From NCBI GenBank assembly GCA_963678135.1, contig OY782667.1:434001-498000 (forward strand): a DNA stretch of 64,000 nucleotides. Direction: 5' to 3'. Shown one piece after another: positions 44,932 through 53,533 of this stretch (positions are counted from its first letter, which is position 1; every line of letters begins with the position of its first letter). The notes under the pieces were generated by a model. It had not been told where the DNA came from. It was given only the letters and a program-made list of their open reading frames with translations, and did no database searches. Source of the DNA: JAHJKV01 sp963678135 (lineage in GTDB: Bacteria > Desulfobacterota > Desulfovibrionia > Desulfovibrionales > Desulfovibrionaceae). Made by a program: the position numbers and the translations under genes.

Positions 44932-45780
44932 ATGAAAATCATCCACGATCCGGCTGAACTCCAACACATTTGCTTCCATGAGCGCAGTCTGGGTAATTCT
45001 ATCGCCTTAGTCCCCACCATGGGTTTTTTACATGCAGGCCACCTCGCCCTGCTCGACAAAGCCAAGGCACTTGCTAAGCTCAGTATTCTTTCTATTTTTG
45101 TAAATCCCTCTCAATTTGCTCCTCATGAAGACCTTAAAAGCTACCCACGAAATTTTGAAAATGATTGCAGGCTGGCAAAAACTTATGATGTGGATATTCT
45201 TTTTGCTCCAAGCACGAAAAGTATGTACCACTCAAATCATAGTACTTGGGTGGAAGTGCCTAAACTAGCACAAAATCTTTGCGCTACTTCTCGGCCCACA
45301 CATTTCAAAGGCGTCTGTACAATAGTTGCCAAGCTCTTTCTTCTTGCCAGCCCCAGCTATGCCCTTTTTGGGCAAAAAGACTGGCAGCAGCTGGCTATTA
45401 TCCGTCGCATGGCAAAAGATTTACATTTTCCCATAGAAATTGTGGGAATGCCTATTATCCGAGAGCCTGACGGCTTGGCTTTATCCAGCCGTAATGTTTA
45501 TCTTTCAACGCAAGAACGAAAGCAAGCTCCGTATATTTACGCAGGGCTTACGGCTATACAAAAGAAAATAAATAAGGGTGAACACAAAGCTAAAAATCTC
45601 ACGGCATATTTGCAAGACTACTACCATAAGCATATTCCTACGGCAAAAATCGACTATATTGCACTCGTACACCCTGACAATCTGAGTCCAGTGGAGACAA
45701 TAAAAGAATCTACACTTCTTGCAACAGCCCTCAAAATGAGCAAAGCTCGGCTCATAGACAATATGTTACTAAAAGTATAA
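44932..45780 (+). CDS. panC: Pantothenate synthetase
   Basis: A 282-residue PanC that joins pantoate and beta-alanine using ATP, the last step to pantothenate. Motifs PTMGFLHAGHLALLDKAK (HIGH-like), SIFVNPSQFAPHEDLKSYPR, HFKGVCTIVAKLF and LSSRNVYLS are present. The block FGQKDWQQL replaces the more common FGEKDYQQL. The gene starts 101 bases after the start of the oppositely transcribed GGDEF-like gene. panD, which makes its beta-alanine, lies 1.9 kb downstream on the same strand, separated by the TcmP and Gp37/Gp68-like pair. Confidence 0.96.
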   Translation: MKIIHDPAELQHICFHERSLGNSIALVPTMGFLHAGHLALLDKAKALAKLSILSIFVNPSQFAPHEDLKSYPRNFENDCRLAKTYDVDILFAPSTKSMYHSNHSTWVEVPKLAQNLCATSRPTHFKGVCTIVAKLFLLASPSYALFGQKDWQQLAIIRRMAKDLHFPIEIVGMPIIREPDGLALSSRNVYLSTQERKQAPYIYAGLTAIQKKINKGEHKAKNLTAYLQDYYHKHIPTAKIDYIALVHPDNLSPVETIKESTLLATALKMSKARLIDNMLLKV

Positions 45781-45865
45781 ATAGTGATTGTTAAATTTCA
45801 TAAAAACATTGTGATTTTATATATCTCAACAAGCTCAATCCCTAGCAATGGCTATAAAGGAAACT

Positions 45866-46936
45866 ATGGGCAAACAGAATTTTTTCGATGATTTCAGCGA
45901 AGCAACTCAAATCAAAATAGATCTACTCCGTAATTATCTATACGAATGGTTGCCAGTTTTCATACATTCTCCTCAATTTTTTGAAGAAATACATATTTAT
46001 GACACGTTTTGTGGACCAGGCAAAACAAAAAACGGAAAATTAGGTAGTCCTTTTGTGATAATGGAAGCAGTGTTAAATTACACTTCTGAAAAAACGCCTC
46101 CAATAAAAATTTTTTTTAGCGATGCAAAAAAAGAGCATATAGAAAATCTTACCTCAAGCAAGGAACTGCACAAAATTAAAAATAAGAATGAGATAGTTAT
46201 TTCCTGCAAAGATTTTTCTACCGCTTTTGAGGATGCACAGCCATCTTTGAGAAGTAAAAGAATTGCTACTTTTATGTTTATAGATCAATTTGGAGTTATA
46301 AATCTCACAAAGGAAATTTTTTTACAACTTTGTAATTCTCCATGCACTGACTGGATGGCTTTTTGTAGTTCTTCAACGCTCAGAAGATTTAGGGAACATG
46401 AAAATTTTAAGGATGTTCCAAAACCAGAAAATTTTGGAGCATTAAAAGACAGCCATAGAGAAGTTACAGAAGCTTATCGCCTTGCGCTTGGTACTAAAGA
46501 TTACTATCTTCTTCCTTTCTCAATTAAACAAGGTAAAAACATAAATGGAATAATTTTTGGGTCAGGACATGTTCTTGGTGCGGATAAATTTATAAAAGTT
46601 TGTTGGAAAGAGGACACTTTTGCAGGACAGGCAAATTATCATTTTGACAATATGGAGGCTAGCAACAAACAATGTTCCCTCTTAACACCAACTAAATTAA
46701 CTCTTTATGAAGAGGAATTAAAGTCATTGATTCAGTACAAAACTATAAAAACAAACCAAGACATATATGAACATTCTTTACAAGCTGGGATTTTACCGAA
46801 AAAAGTTTCTAAAATGATTAAAAAATTTGTTACAACAGGAATACTAGAAAAAACCGTCCTCATTTCTTACGATGCCATTTACAAAAAAAAGAACATTACC
46901 CCCTTGCTACTGACAAAAAAGAAAATACAATTATGA
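45866..46936 (+). CDS. tcmP: Three-Cys-motif partner protein TcmP-like
   Basis: A 356-residue protein matching the TcmP family: it starts MGKQNFFDDFSEATQIKIDLLRNYLYEWL and has DTFCGPGKTKNGKLGSP, IKIFFSDAKKEHIENL and FMFIDQFGVINLTKEIF. The first looks like a SAM-binding motif I, the last like the acidic catalytic-site turn, so I infer a methyltransferase-like fold. An earlier in-frame ATG at 45848 is possible, but AAAGGA stands just before the ATG at 45866. It overlaps the next gene by four bases (ATGA), so the two are translated together. The function of this family is not known; it is named for its regular neighbour with a three-cysteine motif. Confidence 0.85.
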   Translation: MGKQNFFDDFSEATQIKIDLLRNYLYEWLPVFIHSPQFFEEIHIYDTFCGPGKTKNGKLGSPFVIMEAVLNYTSEKTPPIKIFFSDAKKEHIENLTSSKELHKIKNKNEIVISCKDFSTAFEDAQPSLRSKRIATFMFIDQFGVINLTKEIFLQLCNSPCTDWMAFCSSSTLRRFREHENFKDVPKPENFGALKDSHREVTEAYRLALGTKDYYLLPFSIKQGKNINGIIFGSGHVLGADKFIKVCWKEDTFAGQANYHFDNMEASNKQCSLLTPTKLTLYEEELKSLIQYKTIKTNQDIYEHSLQAGILPKKVSKMIKKFVTTGILEKTVLISYDAIYKKKNITPLLLTKKKIQL

Positions 46937-47652
46937 CAAAATCAAAGATTGAATGGACAGAAACAACGTGGAATCCATTAACAGGCTGCACAAAAATTAG
47001 TACTGGCTGTGCTCATTGTTATGCGGAAACCATGGCTTTACGCCTTCAAGCCATGGGCTCTCCAAATTATCGAAACGGGTTTAAATTAACAATGCATCCA
47101 CATATGCTTTTAACTCCCTATACATGGAAAAAACCACGACTGATTTTTGTAAACTCCATGAGCGACCTTTTTCATGAAGATGTACCTTTTAAGTTTATTG
47201 AACAAGTGTTCACTACGATTAAAGATACGCCACAACATACATACCAAGTTCTAACCAAACGCTCTACTCGCCTCAAAAAAATAGCAAAGGAACTTGAATG
47301 GCCAAAAAATCTTTGGATAGGGGTCAGCATAGAAAATGATGACTATTGCTACCGCGCCAAAAATTTATGCGACGTCCAAGGAACTGTTCGTTTCTTATCT
47401 CTTGAACCTCTGTTAGGGGCTCTTCCTTCTCTTGATTTAAGGAATATCGACTGGGTTATTGTTGGAGGCGAATCAGGGGCAAAAGCAAGACCTATAGAGC
47501 AACGATGGGTTTTAGACATTAGAGATAGATGTGTACGGTCAAATGTTCCTTTCTTTTTTAAACAATGGGGAGGACGTAATAAAAAAGTGGCAGGCAGAAA
47601 ACTTGAAGGTCGGTATTGGGATGAGTCTCCTCTTCGAGAATGTATTGCTTAG
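46933..47652 (+). CDS. Phage Gp37/Gp68-like three-Cys-motif protein (DUF5131)
   Basis: A 239-residue protein of the Gp37/Gp68 (PF07505) family, distantly related to radical SAM enzymes. Near the N-terminus is IEWTETTWNPLTGC(19)TKISTGC(26)AHC(29)YAETMA, a CX6CX2C motif where classic radical SAM proteins have CX3CX2C. The later block IFVNSMSDLFHEDVP and FLSLEPLLGALPSLDL, IDWVIVGGESGAKARP are typical. Its stop comes 39 bases before panD. An Fe-S cluster and SAM chemistry are inferred. It shares a four-base overlap with tcmP and so is very likely its partner. Confidence 0.88.
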   Translation: MTKSKIEWTETTWNPLTGCTKISTGCAHCYAETMALRLQAMGSPNYRNGFKLTMHPHMLLTPYTWKKPRLIFVNSMSDLFHEDVPFKFIEQVFTTIKDTPQHTYQVLTKRSTRLKKIAKELEWPKNLWIGVSIENDDYCYRAKNLCDVQGTVRFLSLEPLLGALPSLDLRNIDWVIVGGESGAKARPIEQRWVLDIRDRCVRSNVPFFFKQWGGRNKKVAGRKLEGRYWDESPLRECIA

Positions 47653-47691
47653 ACTACTTACAAATTAGATATATATTAAGGTAATCTTTTC

Positions 47692-48051
47692 ATGCGCTGT
47701 TTTCTTGCTTCAAAACTTCATGGTGCGGTTATAACCCAAGCTAATCTGCAATATCACGGCAGTCTGTCTATAGACACACAGCTGATGGAAGCAGTCGGTA
47801 TTCAAGCTTTTGAACAGGTCAATGTTTATAACCTAACAAATGGAGAAAGGTTCACCACTTATGCTATTCAAGGCAAGTCCGGCGAGATATGCCTCAATGG
47901 CGCAGCAGCCCACAAGGGCGAAATAGGGCAGGAAATTATAATAGCCACTTATGTATGGCTTGATGAAAAAGCTATCCAAAAGCATGTGCCTCTTGTAGCT
48001 ATTTTGGACAGAAAAAATAAAATAAAAGAAATTTTAGAAAAACGACCATAA
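47692..48051 (+). CDS. panD: Aspartate 1-decarboxylase (pyruvoyl-dependent)
   Basis: A 119-residue PanD proenzyme that makes beta-alanine from aspartate. Self-cleavage should occur at the Gly-Ser of QYHGSLSID (about residues 23-25), the serine turning into the pyruvoyl group. The NGAAAHKGEIGQEIIIATY block is typical. It follows the Gp37/Gp68-like gene, so panC-panD, often adjacent, is interrupted here. ATG at 47692 has AAGG-like bases about ten upstream. Confidence 0.95.
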   Translation: MRCFLASKLHGAVITQANLQYHGSLSIDTQLMEAVGIQAFEQVNVYNLTNGERFTTYAIQGKSGEICLNGAAAHKGEIGQEIIIATYVWLDEKAIQKHVPLVAILDRKNKIKEILEKRP

Positions 48052-48084
48052 TTAGGTCATAAATATATTTTAAGGAGATAAGTC

Positions 48085-49260
48085 ATGCTATTTTCACCAA
48101 AAGGCAAATACATTTTCACTTCAGAATCCGTGACTGAAGGACATCCAGACAAAGTTGCAGACCAAATTTCAGATGCTATTTTAGATAATATTATAGGGCA
48201 AGACGATATGGCTAGAGTTGCCTGTGAAACTTTAGTAACCACGGGTATGGCTATGATCGCTGGGGAAATCACAACATCTGCCTATGCAGACATGCCTCAA
48301 ATCGTTCGCGATACCATCAAAAATATCGGTTATAATTCTTCGGATAAAATGGGTTTTGATTGGGAAACATGTGCGATCATTACCTCTATTGACAAGCAAT
48401 CCCCAGACATCAATCAGGGAGTTGATCGCCTCAAACCAGAAGAACAAGGTGCTGGAGATCAGGGTATGATGTTCGGCTATGCTTGCGCGGAAACAGATAC
48501 ACTGATGCCCACCCCAATCTATCTAGCGCATAAACTTTCTCGTCGCCTTACTTATGTGCGTAAGGAAGGTATTTTGGATTTCCTGCGCCCAGATGGGAAA
48601 ACTCAAGTTGCTGTAGAGTATCAAGACGGCAAACCCATGCGTATTGACAATGTAGTGGTTTCCTCTCAACACGATGAGCATATTGCCCATGCCGACCTTG
48701 TAGAAGCCATAAAAAAAGAAGTTATCCTTCATTCTCTGCCAGAAAATCTTATAGATGATAAATTACAAGTCTATATCAACCCTACAGGACGTTTTGTTAT
48801 TGGAGGTCCAGTCGGCGATTGCGGTCTGACAGGACGCAAAATTATTAACGATACCTATGGCGGTGCAGGAGCGCATGGTGGCGGTGCTTTTTCTGGTAAA
48901 GACCCCTCAAAAGTAGACCGATCCGGTGCATATATGGCTCGCTATGTGGCCAAAAATATAGTTGCAGCAGGGCTTGCTGAAGAATGCCAAGTACAAATTG
49001 CCTACGCCATAGGTGTGGCTGATCCTGTTTCGGTAGTGGTTTCCTCTCTTGGCACAGGGCAGGTAAGCGATGAAATCCTGACGCAAGCTGTAAGAGAAGT
49101 CTTTGATTTGCGCCCCTACTTTATTTTGAAACGCCTCAATTTGCGCCGTCCCATCTTCCAAAAAACAACTAATTATGGACATTTTGGTAGGGAACTCCCA
49201 GAATTTACATGGGAAAAAACTGATGCAGCAAATGATCTAAAAACGGCCTGTGGTCTTTAG
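48085..49260 (+). CDS. metK: S-adenosylmethionine synthetase
   Basis: A 391-residue MetK that makes SAM from methionine and ATP. Motifs TSESVTEGHPDKVADQISDAILD, GAGDQGMMFGYACAET and GGGAFSGKDPSKVDRSGAYMAR are intact. A strong AAGGAGA lies before the ATG. 33 bases follow panD. No SAM riboswitch is seen in that short gap. It supplies the SAM that the neighbouring Gp37/Gp68-type protein would need, which is suggestive but could be coincidence. Confidence 0.98.
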   Translation: MLFSPKGKYIFTSESVTEGHPDKVADQISDAILDNIIGQDDMARVACETLVTTGMAMIAGEITTSAYADMPQIVRDTIKNIGYNSSDKMGFDWETCAIITSIDKQSPDINQGVDRLKPEEQGAGDQGMMFGYACAETDTLMPTPIYLAHKLSRRLTYVRKEGILDFLRPDGKTQVAVEYQDGKPMRIDNVVVSSQHDEHIAHADLVEAIKKEVILHSLPENLIDDKLQVYINPTGRFVIGGPVGDCGLTGRKIINDTYGGAGAHGGGAFSGKDPSKVDRSGAYMARYVAKNIVAAGLAEECQVQIAYAIGVADPVSVVVSSLGTGQVSDEILTQAVREVFDLRPYFILKRLNLRRPIFQKTTNYGHFGRELPEFTWEKTDAANDLKTACGL

Positions 49261-49281
49261 AAAAAAGATAAGGAAAACTCA

Positions 49282-50217
49282 ATGAGCCAATTATTACTCT
49301 GGATAAAAGAAACAAGACCTCAGTTCTTGACTCTTTCCGTGGTACTCACCTTTATGGGAACTGCCATGGCTTGGTATCATGGTACTATCAACCTTAGCTA
49401 TGCTGTCTTAGCAGGCTTTGCCCTTACCCTAACTCATGGTAGTTCCAACGCCATAAACGATTATTTTGATTACAAAAGTGGCATAGACCTCGCTGTACAA
49501 AGAACACCTTTTAGTGGTGGAAGCGGGCTGGTGCCTGAAGGAAAACTTCCTTTAAGCCATGCCCTTTGGGTCGGAATAGTCTGCACAGCTGTGGCTTTAG
49601 GCATTGGGATTTTTCTTTGCTTTATGACAGGTTGGATGCTTTTACCGCTCATAATAATAGCTATACTCTGCCTCTTTCTCTATACTCCGGTTATCTTAAA
49701 AACTCCGTGGCCAGAGTGGTCTCCCGGGCTTGGCTTGGGTATTTTACCCACTATGGCCTTTTGTTTTATTCAATCTGGAGAATACAGCTGGCCTGTTTTT
49801 ATTGCCTCTATTGCAAGCGGTATTTTAGTGCATAATCTTTTATTGCTGAATGAATTTCCAGACCTAGAAGCAGACAGGCAAGGAGGGCGCAAAACAACAC
49901 CTGTGCTGTTTGGTATGAAAATCTCGGTACGCTTTTTCAAGCAAGCTACTTGGGCTGTTTATATTTGGATAGGAGGCTGCGTTCTCGCCTCTTTCCTTAC
50001 TCAAACAATCATCATGCCTGCTTACTGCTTACTCGCTTTTTTAAGCTTGCCTTTAGCCCTAAAAGCGATGAAAGGATCTGAGTTTTACAATGATCGCGAC
50101 AGACTCATACCGGCTCTTGGACATAATGTGGCTTTTATTTTATCCACACATATTTTGCTGGGCATTGGCTATATTCTTGAAAAATTATACCCCCTACATA
50201 CGAGTGTACTTGGCTAA
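49282..50217 (+). CDS. UbiA-family prenyltransferase (MenA/MqnP-like)
   Basis: A 311-residue membrane protein with about eight hydrophobic segments. The two aspartate-rich motifs that bind the prenyl diphosphate are NAINDYFDYKSGID and NEFPDLEADRQGGRKT. It should attach a polyprenyl chain to an aromatic quinone precursor, most likely in menaquinone synthesis. It lies 21 bases after metK and may share its transcript. Which naphthoate or futalosine-derived substrate it uses cannot be told. Confidence 0.85.
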   Translation: MSQLLLWIKETRPQFLTLSVVLTFMGTAMAWYHGTINLSYAVLAGFALTLTHGSSNAINDYFDYKSGIDLAVQRTPFSGGSGLVPEGKLPLSHALWVGIVCTAVALGIGIFLCFMTGWMLLPLIIIAILCLFLYTPVILKTPWPEWSPGLGLGILPTMAFCFIQSGEYSWPVFIASIASGILVHNLLLLNEFPDLEADRQGGRKTTPVLFGMKISVRFFKQATWAVYIWIGGCVLASFLTQTIIMPAYCLLAFLSLPLALKAMKGSEFYNDRDRLIPALGHNVAFILSTHILLGIGYILEKLYPLHTSVLG

Positions 50218-50268
50218 ACCAGATTTTAAGTAAATACAAAAATCAATCAGAGAGCAAACGCATATTCA

Positions 50269-50366
50269 CTAGAACTGGATACTGCGACTGACGCGCAGGA
50301 TGACAGGAAAGGGGAAACAATAAAATGGGCAGGAAGTATTGACCTGAAATTTATATACGTTTGTCC
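50269..50366. repeat. Dispersed palindromic repeat, copy C (inverted)
   Basis: Read on the minus strand this 98-base stretch is nearly the same as 58142-58240: GGACAAACGTATATAAATTT, then CAGGTCAATAC...CATTTTATTGTTTCC, then CTGTCATCCTGCGCGT...CGCAG and CCAGTTCT. The palindrome occupies 50277-50303. It lies about 50 bases upstream of the aro leader peptide, in a 400-base gap otherwise holding the attenuator. Confidence 0.85.
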
Positions 50367-50417
50367 TGAAATCAATCATAAAAAACTTGACAGTTCCTGT
50401 CACTCAAGGCTAGCCAA

Positions 50418-50501
50418 ATGAATATGAAACAAGTATCAAACTCTTTTTCTTTTTTTACCTTTTGTGGGTATTATTGGTGCAGTCATCACTGTGGACTGTG
50501 A
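50418..50501 (+). CDS. Aromatic amino acid leader peptide
   Basis: A 27-codon frame starting ATG with AAGG eight bases upstream. The peptide is MNMKQVSNSFSFFTFCGYYW followed by CSHHCGL and a TGA stop. It has four Phe codons, two adjacent Tyr codons and one Trp codon in a short span. It precedes a terminator hairpin and the operon for chorismate, Phe and Tyr synthesis. This is the layout of a leader peptide that measures charged tRNA-Phe, tRNA-Tyr and tRNA-Trp by ribosome stalling. Confidence 0.8.
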   Translation: MNMKQVSNSFSFFTFCGYYWCSHHCGL

Positions 50502-50576
50502 AGAGTCTTGATATAAACAGAAAAAATAAACATCTTCCAGAGCCACAGGCAAAAGCCGGTGGCTCTTTTATTTTTG
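50489..50576 (+). promoter_or_regulatory. Transcription attenuator of the aro operon
   Basis: The terminator is AGAGCCAC (50539-50546) pairing with GTGGCTCT (50559-50566), extended by GGC/GCC inside, then TTTTATTTTT. An alternative helix can form between CTGTGG (50489-50494, overlapping the last codons of the leader peptide) and CCACAG (50543-50548), which would open the terminator stem. A ribosome stalled on the Phe/Tyr/Trp codons would leave the first segment free, one that reaches the stop would cover it. The terminator itself is strong; the antiterminator is a proposal from pairing by eye. Confidence 0.75.
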
Positions 50577-50625
50577 AAAAACCGGCTCCTTGCAAGCTGG
50601 AAGCAAAAACAAAAGAGGAGACCTT

Positions 50626-51426
50626 ATGCAAATCGGCAAAACAATTCGGATGGAAAGAATTTTTAATCGCAATACGAAACGTACAATCGTCGTGCCACTT
50701 GATCACGGTGTTACCCTCGGCCCGATAGCAGGGCTCAAAAATATGCGCGAAACCGTCAGCCGCATTGTGGAAGGCGGAGCGAATGCCGTGCTGGAACATA
50801 AAGGCTGTGTCCGTTGCGGACATCGCGCTCAAGGCAGGGATGTTGGCCTTATTGTACATCTCTCTGCTTCTACTGCCCTTTCACCCTTCCCTAATGCCAA
50901 AGGCTTGGTCGCTGATGTAGAAGAAGCTGTTTGCCTTGGTGCGGATGCAGTGTCTATTCATATAAACCTTGGAGATGAAACAGAAGCAGGTATGTTGCGC
51001 GATATGGGCAAAGTGAGCAAAGATGCACAACGTTGGGGAATGCCTCTTTTAGCCATGGTATATGCTCGTGGTTCTAAAGTAAGTAATGAATATGACCCTG
51101 ATATTGTGGCACATTGCGCTCGAGTCGGCACAGAACTTGGCGCGGATGTCGTTAAAGTGAATTATACTGGTGATCCTGAAAGTTTTAGCCATGTCACGGA
51201 ATCTTGTTGCATTCCAGTAGTTATAGCTGGTGGCCCCAAACTTGATACTACCCGATCGTTTTTCCAAATGATTGCAGATTCACTTGAAGCTGGTGGTGCA
51301 GGCCTTTCCGTGGGGCGTAATGTTTTTCAGCATGAAAATCCCTCGCTACTTATTCACTCTCTTTCCAAAATAGTACATGAATACTATGAGGTAGACGAGG
51401 CTCTTGCTCTAATGAACGAAAACTAA
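50626..51426 (+). CDS. 2-amino-3,7-dideoxy-D-threo-hept-6-ulosonate synthase (DhnA-type class I aldolase)
   Basis: A 266-residue class I aldolase of the DhnA family. Together with DHQ synthase II it forms the alternative first part of the shikimate pathway, first described in methanogens, that starts from aspartate semialdehyde and a 6-deoxy-sugar rather than from DAHP. Motifs VPLDHGVTLGPIAGL and DVVKVNYTGDP, with the probable Schiff-base Lys, are seen. GAGGAG precedes the ATG at 50626; the frame opens earlier at 50590 without such a site. First structural gene of the operon after the attenuator. Confidence 0.92.
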   Translation: MQIGKTIRMERIFNRNTKRTIVVPLDHGVTLGPIAGLKNMRETVSRIVEGGANAVLEHKGCVRCGHRAQGRDVGLIVHLSASTALSPFPNAKGLVADVEEAVCLGADAVSIHINLGDETEAGMLRDMGKVSKDAQRWGMPLLAMVYARGSKVSNEYDPDIVAHCARVGTELGADVVKVNYTGDPESFSHVTESCCIPVVIAGGPKLDTTRSFFQMIADSLEAGGAGLSVGRNVFQHENPSLLIHSLSKIVHEYYEVDEALALMNEN

Positions 51427-51442
51427 ACAAAAGGACACTTCA

Positions 51443-52438
51443 ATGAAAAATATTATTTTCAAGGCCATCCCTTTTGATAAAAAAACACTTACTTTGGCTC
51501 TTGAATCTGGTGTAGATGCAATCTTAACAGAAGAAGAGCAAGTGGAGAATGTGCTTGCTTTAGGCAGGGTACATGTACTTACGCCCAAAGATATGCCTCA
51601 AATCATTTTACGCGAAAAAAAAGATGAAGAAAACGCTGTGGCACGTCTTAAGGCAGGGGAAAATATTGTTTTAGAAAAAAGCTGGGAAATTATTCCGGTA
51701 GAAAATATACTCGCTCAAAGTGAAACATTGGCTTTAGAGGTTGAAAACCTTGAGCGCGCGCGACTGGCTGCCGGAGTATTGGAGCGTGGAGCGAGTAGTC
51801 TGGTCATTTTACCTGAAGCTGCTACAGAACTCAAAAAAATAGTACACGAAATAAAACTTGCACAAGAACCATTGAATCTACAAACAGCAGTTGTTTCAGA
51901 AATACTCCCTGCGGGATTAGGACACAGGGTATGCGTGGATACCATATCTGTACTTAAAAAAGGAGAAGGTATGCTGGTCGGCAATTCTTCGGCCTTTCAA
52001 TTTTTGGTACATGCGGAGACCGAATCCAATCCTTATGTTGCAGCGCGCCCTTTTCGCATCAATGCCGGAGCAGTACATGCCTATTGCTCCATGCCCGGGG
52101 ATAAAACATCCTATTTAGAGGAGCTTACAGCTGGTAGTGAAGTACTTATTGTGAACGGCAAGGGCAAAACTCGCATCGCTACTGTGGGGCGAGTTAAAAC
52201 TGAAATAAGACCCATGTTATTGATCACTGCTACAATAAAAAATACCAAGGATTCTTCCGAAAACACGGCAACGGGGCGTATTTTTTTGCAAAATGCTGAG
52301 ACAATTCGCGTGCTGCGAGCAGATGGGCTACCTCTCAGCGTGGTCTCGCTCAAAGCAGGCGATGAAATTCTTGTCCGCTCAGATGTAGCAGGCCGGCACT
52401 TTGGTATGCGCATTCATGAAGAAATTCAGGAGGGCTAA
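51443..52438 (+). CDS. 3-dehydroquinate synthase II
   Basis: A 331-residue member of the DHQ synthase II family, which oxidatively deaminates and cyclises the product of the upstream aldolase to 3-dehydroquinate. GEGMLVGNSSAFQFLVHAET and PFRINAGAVHAYCSMPGDKT are hallmark blocks. It bears no similarity to the classic AroB. The TAA stop shares one base with the pheA ATG. Occurrence in Desulfovibrio-like bacteria is well known for this family. Confidence 0.95.
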   Translation: MKNIIFKAIPFDKKTLTLALESGVDAILTEEEQVENVLALGRVHVLTPKDMPQIILREKKDEENAVARLKAGENIVLEKSWEIIPVENILAQSETLALEVENLERARLAAGVLERGASSLVILPEAATELKKIVHEIKLAQEPLNLQTAVVSEILPAGLGHRVCVDTISVLKKGEGMLVGNSSAFQFLVHAETESNPYVAARPFRINAGAVHAYCSMPGDKTSYLEELTAGSEVLIVNGKGKTRIATVGRVKTEIRPMLLITATIKNTKDSSENTATGRIFLQNAETIRVLRADGLPLSVVSLKAGDEILVRSDVAGRHFGMRIHEEIQEG

Positions 52439-53526
52439 TGAACAGTTTGCACTTAAATGCGCTAAGAGAACGGATCAATGCCCTTGATAAAGACATTGTC
52501 AACTTACTGAATCAACGCGCACAAATAAGTATCGAGGTTGGACAACACAAACAAAAAACCGGCGACCCTATTTTTAAGCCTGCACGAGAGAATCAGGTAT
52601 TACAACATATAATGGAAATGAATACAGGTTCATTGCCAAATGAACATCTCTCTTCTATTTATCGTGAAATAATAGGTTCATCGCGTAGCTTACAATCCCC
52701 TGAGCATTTTGCCTTTCTCGGCCCTAAGGGAACGTTTTCGCATCTCGCAGGCCTGAAATTTTTAGGTCATAGTGCCCAAGCTTTACCCAAATCAAATCTT
52801 GAAGATGTATTTCGGGCAGTGGCTCATGGAGAGGCTGAATTAGGTATTATTCCATTAGAAAATTCACTGGAAGGAACTGTAAGTCAAAGTATCGACCTTT
52901 TTTTACAGCACCAAGTTTATATCCACGCTGAAACCTCTATGCGTATTTCTCACACTCTCATGAGTCTGGCAAAAGAACTTTCTGCAATTACTCATGTTTA
53001 CTCTCATGCTCAAGCACTTGGTCAATGCTCGGCATGGCTCCAGACCAATTTGCCACATGCCGAAAAAATACCTGCTACTTCCACGGCTGCAGCAGCAAAC
53101 TTTGCCATGAACAATGAAGCTCATGCAGTTATTGGGCATTCTCTTTTGGCAGAAATGTTTCATCTCAATATATTAGCAGAACATACCGAAGATTTTTCTG
53201 ATAACTGGACACGGTTTTTAATCATCAGCAACACACAAGCAACAACAGAAGCTCATGATAAAACATCGATTTTATTTACTACTCCAGATCGTCCCGGAGC
53301 TTTGGCCAAAATTCTTGAGCTCCTTGCACAAAATAGAGTCAATATGAGCAAACTTGAATCTCGACCTTTTCGTAGTGAAAAATGGAAATATGTTTTTTTT
53401 GCAGACCTTGAATGTAATTTAACACAGGCAGAGTTCACTCCTTTGGTTCATGAGCTACAAAATTGTTGCCATACATTACGCATCCTTGGAGCGTATCCTG
53501 CTGATCCACAGCTTTCAAAAAGATAG
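52438..53526 (+). CDS. pheA: Bifunctional chorismate mutase / prephenate dehydratase
   Basis: A 362-residue protein with an AroQ-type chorismate mutase domain (1-90, including LRERINALDKDIVNLLNQRAQISIEVGQHKQ), a prephenate dehydratase domain (about 90-270, with FLGPKGTFSHLA, IIPLENSLEGTVSQSIDLF, and TRFLIIS), and a C-terminal ACT domain with the Phe-binding ESRP (KLESRPFRSEKWKYVFF). It should be feedback-inhibited by Phe. One-base overlap with the upstream gene and eight bases to aroA. Confidence 0.96.
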   Translation: MNSLHLNALRERINALDKDIVNLLNQRAQISIEVGQHKQKTGDPIFKPARENQVLQHIMEMNTGSLPNEHLSSIYREIIGSSRSLQSPEHFAFLGPKGTFSHLAGLKFLGHSAQALPKSNLEDVFRAVAHGEAELGIIPLENSLEGTVSQSIDLFLQHQVYIHAETSMRISHTLMSLAKELSAITHVYSHAQALGQCSAWLQTNLPHAEKIPATSTAAAANFAMNNEAHAVIGHSLLAEMFHLNILAEHTEDFSDNWTRFLIISNTQATTEAHDKTSILFTTPDRPGALAKILELLAQNRVNMSKLESRPFRSEKWKYVFFADLECNLTQAEFTPLVHELQNCCHTLRILGAYPADPQLSKR

Positions 53527-53533
53527 GAAAACT

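Noticed and set aside
50387..50392. TTGACA as -35 of the aro promoter
   Set aside because: A -10 at proper spacing would place the start inside or after the leader peptide ATG, and the bases there (TAGCCA) are poor; the promoter is probably further upstream.
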